23,624 nucleotides of DNA from Shewanellaceae bacterium UBA2521. Lineage in GTDB: Bacteria; Pseudomonadota; Gammaproteobacteria; Enterobacterales; Shewanellaceae. The position numbers and the translations under genes are program-made. Location: NCBI GenBank assembly GCA_002341165.1, contig DDNL01000064.1:1-23624 (forward strand), written 5' to 3'. Below are positions 13,561 to 21,024 of the stretch, in pieces (positions within the stretch are counted from its first letter, which is position 1; every line of letters begins with the position of its first letter). Below the pieces are notes generated by a model. It was given only the letters and a program-made list of their open reading frames with translations. It made no database searches and was not told the origin of the DNA.

Positions 13561-15459
13561 ATGAACATTTATACACCACTTATTTTATGCAGTGTTTTAA
13601 GTATCACTGCTGCTTGCAGTGAGTCAAGCGATAGTTCTGAAACCGGTTATCCAACAGTAGCAAGTTTTTTTGTAGAAACAGATGATACATCGGACGCTGC
13701 TGCCGAAGGTGTTATTTCCACTTTCGGCAGTATTGTGGTAGATGATATACGCTATGATACATCATCAAGCGAAGTGTTATATGATGATGATACTGCCATA
13801 TCTACTGCAGATCTTAATGTAGGTATGCAAGTTAAAATAGAAGGCCGTGTCGATCCTGCCACAAAAATAGGCATTGCAAACACAATACATTACAAAGAGC
13901 AGTTGTGCGGCAAAATCACTTCTGTCGATACCCTTGAGCAATCCTTTGAAGTGTTAAGCCAAACCGTGAAATACGATTCGGATACTTCTTTTTACGGCAT
14001 TGACGAAGATCAAATCGAATTAGAACTTATACCTGACCTTAATGTAGCCGTAAATGGTTTTATAGATCACCAAGGTCATCTCATTGCCAGCCGTATTGCA
14101 AAGAAACCTGATTCAGCATACACAGAAGTACGTTTAGAAGGTGAAGTCACCAATCATAATTCAGTGACGAAGACCTTTAAGTTTGGTGACCTCACAATTG
14201 ACTACACTAACGCACAGATGCATAAATTTGAGAACGGCACCACAATTGAGGATGGCATGTTTGTACGCATTAAAGCACCTAGCCCAACGATGGTTTCTGG
14301 AGCAAATACCTTAACGGCTACTGATGTAAAAATGAATTTACCTAAAGGTAATAGAATATTCGAAGAAAATTTCTATCAGAGCATTGAAGGTATTGTTAAA
14401 ACCTTTAACTCGGATACTGACTTTGAAGTACGACGCACTAAGATTACAACAGATGCCAATACTCAAGTTATCGAAGGCAGCATCAGCGATATAGCACAAG
14501 GCGTACGCCTCAAAATTAAAGGTAAATTTGATAAGAATAACCAACTTGTCGCTGAAAAAATTAAGATATACAAAAAAAGTGATACCATGCTTGAAGGCCT
14601 TATCGAAGCCATAGATTATGATCAGGGCACGATAACCGTTCAAGGAAAAAGCTTTAAATTTGATCAACAGTCTAAAATCCAAGATAAATCTGAACAAGGA
14701 AGTCGCACTTTGTTTTATGATAAAGACCTTAAAGTAGGAGACTTTATCAAGCTTGCCGGTTATAAAGATACATCGAACAATAGCAAGGCAGGTAAAATAG
14801 AACGCAAAGATAAACCCGTTGATTGGGATACAAAAAAAGAAGTACTCTTACGTGGAGTTGCCACAAATATCAGTGATAGTGGCCTCACATTGGAAGATAT
14901 AGCGATCACCTATGACAGCAACACTGCTTTTTTTAATGAATTCTATACTAAGTTGCCAAGCAATACCGACTTTACGACTGCGTTACAAAACCAGACTACT
15001 AAAGTCGTAGAATTAGTCGCTATGAAAACAGCAGCAGGAATGATAGCACTAAGCATTGGCATCAAAGTTAAGCCCGATTCAGGTGCGATCAAAAAGCCCA
15101 AACGCTTCATTGGGAAACTCGTCCAAGTTTCAGGAAGCACTACATCTGATGTTATCTTTAAGATCAATGACCGTGAGATCCGACTTGATCAAACAAGCTC
15201 CACACTCAACATCATCAAAGCAGCGAGCATAGAAAAAAATAAAGCACTAAGTGACTTTATCACTGACGTTGTCGATGATGGAACCCATCTTATAGAGTTT
15301 CTTGGCTATCAAGACACATCAGATGGTGATAAATACTTCGCTGTAGAGCTGAATTACTTTGAGACTCCAGAGTTGATTAAAAAGCCTCATACTGAAAGAC
15401 CAAAAGGACGGAAAGAACGCTCTAGCGATAAACCAAGAAAAGAAGAACCGGTGTTTTAA
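13561..15459 (+). CDS. Lipoprotein with about seven DUF5666-like repeats
   Basis: A secreted lipoprotein of 632 residues. The signal peptide ends in a lipobox (ITAAC, Cys19), and Ser at +2 favours the outer membrane. The mature chain is built from about seven repeats of 60-90 residues. Each starts with a 'G-x-[IV]-x-x-[ILF]' strand, continues with a short beta hairpin and a D-x-x-T-like turn, and closes with 'L-x-V-G-x-x-[VI]-x-[IVL]-x-G' plus a strand (clearest at DLNVGMQVKIEGRVD, DIAQGVRLKIKGKFD and DLKVGDFIKLAGYKD). This is the DUF5666 pattern, an all-beta domain of unknown function. The C-terminus is a charged Lys/Arg/Pro/Glu tail. It may be co-transcribed with the BCCT gene. Function unknown; an envelope-associated binding role is a guess. 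Confidence 0.85.
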   Translation: MNIYTPLILCSVLSITAACSESSDSSETGYPTVASFFVETDDTSDAAAEGVISTFGSIVVDDIRYDTSSSEVLYDDDTAISTADLNVGMQVKIEGRVDPATKIGIANTIHYKEQLCGKITSVDTLEQSFEVLSQTVKYDSDTSFYGIDEDQIELELIPDLNVAVNGFIDHQGHLIASRIAKKPDSAYTEVRLEGEVTNHNSVTKTFKFGDLTIDYTNAQMHKFENGTTIEDGMFVRIKAPSPTMVSGANTLTATDVKMNLPKGNRIFEENFYQSIEGIVKTFNSDTDFEVRRTKITTDANTQVIEGSISDIAQGVRLKIKGKFDKNNQLVAEKIKIYKKSDTMLEGLIEAIDYDQGTITVQGKSFKFDQQSKIQDKSEQGSRTLFYDKDLKVGDFIKLAGYKDTSNNSKAGKIERKDKPVDWDTKKEVLLRGVATNISDSGLTLEDIAITYDSNTAFFNEFYTKLPSNTDFTTALQNQTTKVVELVAMKTAAGMIALSIGIKVKPDSGAIKKPKRFIGKLVQVSGSTTSDVIFKINDREIRLDQTSSTLNIIKAASIEKNKALSDFITDVVDDGTHLIEFLGYQDTSDGDKYFAVELNYFETPELIKKPHTERPKGRKERSSDKPRKEEPVF

Positions 15460-15480
15460 ATGATTCACCGACTACAAAAC

Positions 15481-15505
15481 AAAAGCAGCCTTTTGGCTGC
15501 TTTTT
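15481..15505. terminator. Bidirectional terminator between the lipoprotein and LtaS-like genes
   Basis: A perfect 10-bp stem (15481-15490 with 15495-15504) has a TTTT loop, with A/T tracts at both ends, between convergent genes. Confidence 0.88.
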
Positions 15506-15530
15506 AGTTTCAGGTTGATAGAGAGCTTAT

Positions 15531-17468
15531 CTAAAGCTTAAAAGGAGCATATAAGCCTTTCTGATAAGCCATCGAGCCCCATAGCACATGCGCTTGTGCT
15601 ACTTTCGCTTCAGCTTCAGATATAGACACTGCAACTTGGGTTTTATACTGCAAATCATATTTGAAAGCCTGTGGTGATTTATGCGGTGCAAGTACAACTA
15701 GCTTATCGCGCGTCATATAGCCAAAAGTGTGCGAGAACTGCATCAACGCTCTTTCTTGTTCAACGGGATAAGATTTTGTTAAGTCGCGTCCTATCATAGG
15801 TGTAACAGCATCAATACCGGCAAGTGATAACAAAGTTACAGGCATATCAATGGAACTCGCTAGTCTTGAATCGCGTCTTGGTTCGATACCTTTCCCAAAA
15901 AAAACACCTGGAATATGAAAACTTGCAGCAGGCAATAAATGATCAGCATAGACGCGCGCATCATGATCGGCAACAATCAGAAAAATGGTATTGTCCCAGT
16001 ACGAAGAAGCCTTAGCTTTTTTAATAAACTCGCCTAAAGCCCAATCACTGTAATAAATAGCATTATTTCTTGTTGCTTGGGGTTGTTCGTATAGCGGTAT
16101 ACGCCCTTCTGGAAACTCAAAAGGCGAATGATTTGAAGATGTAAAAACGAGACTGAAAAACGGCTGTCCAAGCTGAGATTGAGCAGTAAATTTCTCCTGT
16201 GCTTTCTGATATAAATCCTCATCCGATACACCCCAAGAGCCCATAAAATTCGGGTGGTCATAGTCTTTTTCATCGACGATATCCATAAAACCATTGCCTA
16301 AAAAAAAGCTTTTCATATTATCAAAATGACTTTCTCCGCCATAGATAAATTGAGTAAAGTAGCCTTTCTCTTGTAAAAGCTGCGCAATGGTAAAAAAACG
16401 AGTTTGACTTTTACTCAGCTTCACTACCGCCCGAGAAGGCGTCGGAGTAAAGCCTGTAACTACAGCTTCAATACCACGGACAGAACGTGTTCCTGTTGCA
16501 TATAAATTTGTAAGAGCCCAGCCTTCGTGCATAATCTGATCTAAATTTGGTGTAAGATCCAAGCCACCCAAATTACCTACATATCTTGCACCCAAGCTTT
16601 CTTGTAAAAGAATTACAATATTTTTGGGCTGCCCATGATAAGAGGCTTTGTTCAGGTTCAAACTAGGATGGCTCTCTTTTTCCATTAGATCTTTATTGAC
16701 TATATGATGACGAATGGATGTAACAACTTCTTTCTCAGACATAGAGCCATAATAATAAGCAGCATTTTTTTCTGCTGACATATTTTTATATGCTGAGAGA
16801 AGAGAATAAGATGAATTTAATATTAAATCATTCACCAATGGATCTTGGCTAAATGCAACCATGGATGCATTAAGAGGCCTGTGCCCAAAAGAAGAGCGAG
16901 CACATAAAATTCCAAAAGCCAAGACCAAGATCGCACAAAAAAATTGGATTTTCTTAGAAGGCTCAATTAAATTCTGAATTGTTTGAGGATAAACTTGAGC
17001 GCCTTTATAAATAACAAAAGCTGATATCAGGCATGTTGATAATATTTCTAGCTTATAACCTGTTATGAGCATAGAAAAAACTTCTTTTGGATAAATAAGA
17101 TATTCAATAAAAAGTCTATTCGGCCTTAACTCATATTCTTGAATAAAAGCAGGCGTTACCATTTCCATAAAAATAATAAAAGATAAGCCTGCTAAAAGAT
17201 AAAATTTGAGTATTTTAAGCCAATAAGGCCTAATAGATTGAATACCATACAAGATACAATGTAGTAACGCCGGCAAGATCATAAACCAACCTAAAGAAGC
17301 CAGATCAACCCGAATACCTTGTACCCAAACATAAAGCATGGAACTAAATGAATCAAATCGTTCTATCTGCCAAACAGATAAAACGATTCTAAATAAAGAA
17401 AATAAAGCAAGATATATAAAAATAAATTGCCGTATAGGTTTTAAGAAAAAACCTCTCGTAAGTTTCAT
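15531..17468 (-). CDS. LTA synthase (LtaS)-like membrane sulfatase-fold enzyme
   Basis: A 645-residue inner-membrane protein. Five hydrophobic segments (about 13-35, 55-77, 88-108, 135-155 and 172-190) are followed by an alkaline-phosphatase/sulfatase-type domain in the periplasm. Metal and catalytic residues include Glu290 (LLQESLGARYVG), the probable nucleophile Thr327 (ATGTRSVRG), His in SSNHSPFEFP, and Asp and His in VADHDAR. This layout is that of the LTA synthase family. In Gram-positives it polymerises glycerol phosphate. In Gram-negatives, which lack lipoteichoic acid, members probably transfer phosphoglycerol or similar headgroups from lipids to glycans. The acceptor here is unknown. 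AAGGA lies upstream of the ATG at 17468. It lies 102 bases downstream of the MFS gene. Confidence 0.88.
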   Translation of the reverse strand: MKLTRGFFLKPIRQFIFIYLALFSLFRIVLSVWQIERFDSFSSMLYVWVQGIRVDLASLGWFMILPALLHCILYGIQSIRPYWLKILKFYLLAGLSFIIFMEMVTPAFIQEYELRPNRLFIEYLIYPKEVFSMLITGYKLEILSTCLISAFVIYKGAQVYPQTIQNLIEPSKKIQFFCAILVLAFGILCARSSFGHRPLNASMVAFSQDPLVNDLILNSSYSLLSAYKNMSAEKNAAYYYGSMSEKEVVTSIRHHIVNKDLMEKESHPSLNLNKASYHGQPKNIVILLQESLGARYVGNLGGLDLTPNLDQIMHEGWALTNLYATGTRSVRGIEAVVTGFTPTPSRAVVKLSKSQTRFFTIAQLLQEKGYFTQFIYGGESHFDNMKSFFLGNGFMDIVDEKDYDHPNFMGSWGVSDEDLYQKAQEKFTAQSQLGQPFFSLVFTSSNHSPFEFPEGRIPLYEQPQATRNNAIYYSDWALGEFIKKAKASSYWDNTIFLIVADHDARVYADHLLPAASFHIPGVFFGKGIEPRRDSRLASSIDMPVTLLSLAGIDAVTPMIGRDLTKSYPVEQERALMQFSHTFGYMTRDKLVVLAPHKSPQAFKYDLQYKTQVAVSISEAEAKVAQAHVLWGSMAYQKGLYAPFKL

Positions 17469-17570
17469 TTATATTATCCTTAGCGTACTCTGAATTCCAC
17501 TTATGCTTCAGAGCAGATCAATCCTTTGAAATGAGGCCTCTATAACTGAACAAATCCTGTGCTTTTGATT

Positions 17571-18785
17571 TTATATTAATTGTTTCGTTTGAGACTCCAT
17601 CACTGAGTTTAACTTGTTCATTTTTACATGGCAAAACATATTAACACCGACAAATAAAGCAAATAAAGACATCACCCCAAGCACAGCAATCAAAGGAGAC
17701 AAAGCATAATAGGAAACAAGACAAGACGATAAAGTACAAATCGATAGCTGTAAAAAATTCTGTAACCCTGCAGCCTGCGCTGTGTTATGAGGAAACACAC
17801 GTAAGGCACGATATACAACGAGAGGATAAATAGCGCCATTAGCTAAAGCTATAAAACAAAATGGAACCATAAGAAAAAATAAGCTATAAGGCTGCACCCA
17901 AAAATATAGAGTAAGCATAATCGTAAATGAAACAAAAATTAAACTCAGCAAAGACCATAAAAGCTTATCAGAGTTTATTCTTTCACTTAAAAACTTATTC
18001 AGGGAGCCGCCTAATATAAACATAATGGTTTGAGGTATAAAACTCAATCCTATTTCATTTTCCGAAAAACCAAATGTTTTCATAATTTGAGGCCACCCAG
18101 TGAGGTAGGCAAAAAATAGAGCTGAGCATCCGCTAAAAATAAAAACATAATTCATATAGACAGGATGCGTTAACATATTCCAAGCTTTATAAGACTGCTT
18201 TTGCTCTTGTTGAGACAAACTTGGGGTCACTTTTGCTAACTGTAGCGTAGATAAAAATAAAAACGCAGCAACACCACCTAAAGTAATAAAAATATAATGC
18301 CAATGGTTCACTTGCAATATATAAGTACCTAATAGTGGAGCTAATGCAGGTGATAATGCAACGAGCGGCATAATGGTTGCGAATATTTTTTTTGATTGTT
18401 GATCATCATACCGCTCCATCACAATAGATTGCCATATAACGCTTGCAGAGCTTGCACCCACGCCTTGGAAAAAGCGACATATAATGAATAAACTTGATTG
18501 CTCAACCCAACATATACTAAATGTAGACAGGAGAAATACCGTTAAGCCTATTAACAAGGAGTTTCGATTACCTTTGTAATACACTAACTTCCCATAAAGT
18601 AATTGACCTAAAGTGAGTCCCGCGATAAAAATAGATAAAGAAAGTGAAGTCATTTGAGCCGATGCATGAAAAGTCTGCTCTATTTGATAAAAGGCCGGCA
18701 AATACATGTCTGTCGATAAAAAGCCAAGCATACTTAACAAGGATAAATAGACCATAAATAACGCACCGGGCGTTGATTTCAACAT
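17571..18785 (-). CDS. punC: Bcr/CflA-type MFS transporter, PunC (YdhC)-like
   Basis: A 12-helix major facilitator protein of 404 residues. It starts at the ATG at 18785, which has GAGG 8 bases upstream; an upstream TTG at 18815 is not favoured. The length fits E. coli PunC (YdhC). Shared stretches include LGFLSTDMYLPAF (helix 1), IWQSIVMERY, IMPLVALSPALAPLLGTY, FFAYLTGWPQIM, LSFIPQTIMFILGG and FIALANGAIYPLVV. PunC exports or imports purine nucleosides in E. coli, where its LysR regulator punR is adjacent. No such regulator is next to it here. The similarity to PunC is stronger than to Bcr itself, but a drug-efflux role cannot be excluded. It is divergent from the yccA-like gene across a region with two inverted repeats. 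Confidence 0.82.
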   Translation of the reverse strand: MLKSTPGALFMVYLSLLSMLGFLSTDMYLPAFYQIEQTFHASAQMTSLSLSIFIAGLTLGQLLYGKLVYYKGNRNSLLIGLTVFLLSTFSICWVEQSSLFIICRFFQGVGASSASVIWQSIVMERYDDQQSKKIFATIMPLVALSPALAPLLGTYILQVNHWHYIFITLGGVAAFLFLSTLQLAKVTPSLSQQEQKQSYKAWNMLTHPVYMNYVFIFSGCSALFFAYLTGWPQIMKTFGFSENEIGLSFIPQTIMFILGGSLNKFLSERINSDKLLWSLLSLIFVSFTIMLTLYFWVQPYSLFFLMVPFCFIALANGAIYPLVVYRALRVFPHNTAQAAGLQNFLQLSICTLSSCLVSYYALSPLIAVLGVMSLFALFVGVNMFCHVKMNKLNSVMESQTKQLI

Positions 18786-18861
18786 AGAAAATGCCTCAAA
18801 AGATAAAATAAACAAAAAAATAGTCGGCTATCATAATCAATCTCTCTGTAAGAAAAAAGCT

Positions 18862-18894
18862 ATTTGGTAAAATAATGTGCAATATTTACCAAAT
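18862..18894. promoter_or_regulatory. Inverted repeat, candidate operator (punC side)
   Basis: A perfect 10-bp inverted repeat, ATTTGGTAAA (18862-18871) and TTTACCAAAT (18885-18894), spaced by 13 bases. It lies 77 bases upstream of the punC start in the divergent region. No T-run follows, so an operator is likelier than a terminator. Confidence 0.45.
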
Positions 18895-18917
18895 TCTTAT
18901 ACAATATCATGAAGATA

Positions 18918-18956
18918 CTCTAAATAAACACGAAAAATAACATATCATATTTAGAG
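18918..18956. promoter_or_regulatory. Second inverted repeat, candidate operator (yccA side)
   Basis: A perfect 9-bp inverted repeat, CTCTAAATA (18918-18926) and TATTTAGAG (18948-18956), spaced by 21 bases, 40 bases before the yccA-like start codon. Confidence 0.4.
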
Positions 18957-18996
18957 TTGAGACTTAAACAGACAACAAGATTGAGGATAACATGCT

Positions 18997-19659
18997 ATGA
19001 CACAGTCCACTTATACACCTACCACATCTTCTGCATTAGAAGTCAATAAAGTCCTTCGTAGCACTTATATGTTGCTCTCTATGACACTACTGTTCTCAGC
19101 TATCACAGCGGGTATCAGCATGACGTTTCAGATCAGTGCATGGATGGGGCTTGGATTAGGTTTAGCCGCTTTTATACCTCTGTACTTGACCTATAAAAAT
19201 GCCGACTCCAGTATGGGAATTGCTTGGATTTTTGCTTTCACTGGCATGGAAGGGGCTTCTCTTGGCTGGATATTAAATCACTATGCAGGTATGGCAAACG
19301 GCCCACAGCTTATCATGCAAGCTCTAGGATTAACTTCATTAATTTTTATGAGTCTCTCTTTCTACGCCATTACGACGAAGAAAGATTTCTCATTCATGAA
19401 AGGTTTTATTTTTGCAGGACTCATCGTCATGGTCGCCTGTAGTTTAATTAACATCTTTTTTATGCAATCTAGTATGATATTCTTAGCTATCAATGCAGGA
19501 ATTGCTTTAGTGATGACTGCTGCCATCTTATATGATACAAGTCGCATTATTCACGGTGGTGAGACCAATTACATCAGAGCAACCATATCTTTGTATCTTG
19601 ATTTTCTCAACTTATTCTTAAGCTTACTGCACTTACTTGGTGCTGCTAACGACGATTAA
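18997..19659 (+). CDS. yccA: YccA / Bax inhibitor-1 family membrane protein
   Basis: A 220-residue inner-membrane protein with seven hydrophobic segments. It carries the family signature FTGMEGASLGWIL (about 81-93) and the C-terminal ATISLYLDFLNLFLSLLHLLG. In E. coli, YccA binds and inhibits the FtsH protease and protects SecY. It is next to tusE there, whereas here it is about 2.7 kb from the tus genes. A GAGGA site lies 9 bases before the ATG at 18997. It is followed by a strong terminator at 19686-19722, so it seems to be a single-gene unit. Confidence 0.92.
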   Translation: MTQSTYTPTTSSALEVNKVLRSTYMLLSMTLLFSAITAGISMTFQISAWMGLGLGLAAFIPLYLTYKNADSSMGIAWIFAFTGMEGASLGWILNHYAGMANGPQLIMQALGLTSLIFMSLSFYAITTKKDFSFMKGFIFAGLIVMVACSLINIFFMQSSMIFLAINAGIALVMTAAILYDTSRIIHGGETNYIRATISLYLDFLNLFLSLLHLLGAANDD

Positions 19660-19685
19660 ATCATCAGTCTCCCGTCATGATATAC

Positions 19686-19722
19686 GGCTTTGTCTCTCTT
19701 CTTTAGGCAAAGCCCTTTTTTT
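19686..19722 (+). terminator. Intrinsic terminator after yccA
   Basis: A perfect 7-bp stem (19686-19692 with 19708-19714) has a 15-nt loop and is followed by C and seven Ts. Confidence 0.82.
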
Positions 19723-19786
19723 ATGTTATCTTGCTCCGTTTTTCTGTTATTGATAATTCACTTGATGTAATAAAGGAAAAGTGATT

Positions 19787-20053
19787 ATGGCACTACTTAT
19801 CTTAGATACTTGTATTAATTGCGATATGTGCGACCCTGAATGCCCAAATGAGGCCATTTCTTTGGGCAAAAAAATTTACGAAATCAACCCTGATTTATGC
19901 ACTGAATGTGTTGGGCACTATGACAAACCTACTTGCGAAAGTGTTTGTCCTATCAACTGTATTATCCGCGATCCAAACCATGTTGAAACCGAAGATCAAC
20001 TTTACGATAAGTTTGTTGCTTTACATGTCACAGAGCCGGATAAAGCACCATAA
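19787..20053 (+). CDS. yfhL: 2[4Fe-4S] ferredoxin, YfhL / Allochromatium type
   Basis: A cytoplasmic electron carrier of 88 residues. The first cluster motif is Cys9, Cys12, Cys15, Cys19 (CINCDMCDPECP). The second is Cys38, Cys41, Cys50, Cys54 (CTECVGHYDKPTCESVCP). The eight-residue loop between Cys41 and Cys50 marks the Alvin/YfhL subfamily, whose clusters have very low and unequal potentials. The C-terminal helical tail (VETEDQLYDKFVALH) is conserved. There is one further cysteine, Cys58. Its partner enzyme is not shown by the context. The ATG at 19787 is preferred over a GTG at 19781, with AAAGGA upstream. Confidence 0.95.
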   Translation: MALLILDTCINCDMCDPECPNEAISLGKKIYEINPDLCTECVGHYDKPTCESVCPINCIIRDPNHVETEDQLYDKFVALHVTEPDKAP

Positions 20054-20059
20054 AGCAAT

Positions 20060-20087
20060 GCGTTTCTCTTCGAGGAACGTGTTTTTT
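20060..20087 (+). terminator. Intrinsic terminator after yfhL
   Basis: A 7-8-bp stem (20061-20068 with 20072-20079, one G-U pair) is followed by TGTTTTTT. Confidence 0.7.
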
Positions 20088-20090
20088 GAA

Positions 20091-20122
20091 ATAAGAAGAT
20101 AAGAAGATAAGAAGATAAGAAG
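20091..20122. repeat. Four perfect tandem copies of an 8-base unit
   Basis: ATAAGAAG is repeated four times without mismatch between the yfhL terminator and the 3' end of tRNA-Tyr (5 bases away). In the tRNA transcript it would read CUUCUUAU repeated. Confidence 0.95.
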
Positions 20123-20127
20123 GATTT

Positions 20128-20212
20128 TGGTGGAGGGAGAAGGATTTGAACCTTCGAAGGCTGAGCCGTCAGATTTACAGTCTGATCCCTTTGACCACTC
20201 GGGAACCCCTCC
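20128..20212 (-). tRNA. tRNA-Tyr (anticodon GUA)
   Basis: An 85-nt tRNA including an encoded CCA end. The acceptor stem pairs GGAGGG with CCCTCC, followed by discriminator A. The anticodon arm is CAGACTGTAAATCTG, with GTA at the centre. A long variable arm (class II) and the TTC-containing T arm (GAAGGTTCAAATCCTTC) are present. The sequence closely follows E. coli tRNA-Tyr in layout. It is a single gene with its own promoter (20226-20254). A/T-rich tandem repeats follow its 3' end. Confidence 0.97.
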
Positions 20213-20225
20213 AAAAACAAGGCTC

Positions 20226-20254
20226 ATACTAAATTCATTACGCTTATTTGTAAA
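20226..20254 (-). promoter_or_regulatory. Promoter of tRNA-Tyr
   Basis: On the minus strand, TTTACA (20249-20254), a 17-base spacer and TAGTAT (20226-20231) form a good sigma-70 promoter. The GC-containing discriminator (GAGCC) just after it is typical of stringently controlled stable-RNA promoters. The tRNA starts 13 bases after the -10. Confidence 0.75.
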
Positions 20255-20339
20255 GGACTTTTTATAAAATAACTCTAGAAAAAAGGTCAACTGGTCGATA
20301 AACCATCTAAGGCTCCTAAGTTGATGTATCTACTGTTCC

Positions 20340-20822
20340 ATGCGTATAGAAAACTTCGTCTCTCATGAATTACAATTAGGCAACCAAATCGCACAAGCTG
20401 TTTCTCATGAAAAGCCAACCGATTTCGCTTTTCTTCTTGCATTGCTTTCTAAAGATGCAATGCATATGTCACAGTTTAAATTAGAACATAGTCTCGATCC
20501 ACCTGAGCATATTGTAAGAAAACAACTTTCAGTACAAGAGCCTCAACCTTTAATAAAAACATTCGATCAACTATCACAACATGACATCAGCTCCTTATTT
20601 CACGAAGGAGGTTTATCTACCGTGAGGCTGTATGAAGCACTCAACCCCAAAGCGCTACATTATGATTCATCTCCATCTAGAGCCATGCTGGAAGCTTTAC
20701 ACTCAGCGCCTGTTGAATGTCGTTTTGATGATGCCGAGCGTTATTCCATCTACTATATTCAAGAGATACCCTACTCTGAATTATTAAGGAAACAACGACT
20801 TATGAGTTCGATGATCACTTAA
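20340..20822 (+). CDS. Uncharacterised protein, possibly VC2046/SO_2500 family
   Basis: A soluble 160-residue protein with no signal peptide, membrane segment or catalytic motif that I can name. The N-terminal HELQLGNQIAQAV, then DFAFLLALLSKDAMHMSQFKL and the short PEPLI-like segment (QEPQPLIK), resemble what I remember of the gammaproteobacterial VC2046/SO_2500 family, which has no firm function. That match is from memory and unsure. The ATG at 20340 has no clear Shine-Dalgarno sequence. No better in-frame start is visible. It is 202 bases upstream of pssA, with an inverted repeat in between, so the two may be separate units. Confidence 0.72.
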   Translation: MRIENFVSHELQLGNQIAQAVSHEKPTDFAFLLALLSKDAMHMSQFKLEHSLDPPEHIVRKQLSVQEPQPLIKTFDQLSQHDISSLFHEGGLSTVRLYEALNPKALHYDSSPSRAMLEALHSAPVECRFDDAERYSIYYIQEIPYSELLRKQRLMSSMIT

Positions 20823-20860
20823 GATATCTGCTTCGCTTCAAACTCAAAGACAAAAGTAAA

Positions 20861-20885
20861 TTAAACATCAAGTCTTGATATTTAA
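20861..20885. promoter_or_regulatory. Near-perfect palindrome upstream of pssA
   Basis: A 25-base inverted repeat: TTAAA, one mismatched base, ATCAA, a 3-base centre, then TTGAT, one base and TTTAA. It is 140 bases before the pssA start and 39 bases after the preceding stop. It could be an operator or a hairpin end of the upstream transcript. Confidence 0.4.
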
Positions 20886-21024
20886 TATGAATCCACTATG
20901 ATAATGCCATTATTATTTAATTCGCTTTTATCAATAGATGTATTGTCCAAGCCAAGATCGTATAAAAATATAGGCAATAGAATATGTTCATCAACTCTTA
21001 CCATCATAGGCTTAGAGGTACCTT

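Noticed and set aside
14338..15167. Minus-strand open frames within the DUF5666 lipoprotein gene
   Set aside because: They are shadows of the plus-strand gene, with no ribosome-binding site and no recognisable domain.
20289..20306. AACTGGTC followed by ACCA, like half of a FadR operator
   Set aside because: The second half is displaced by about three bases and lacks the full symmetry, and the neighbouring gene is not a known FadR target.
20882..21007. Minus-strand frame of 41 codons (MMVRVDEHILLP...) in the gap before pssA
   Set aside because: It has no ribosome-binding site, overlaps the probable pssA promoter region, and ends in the palindrome. It could be chance in AT-rich DNA.
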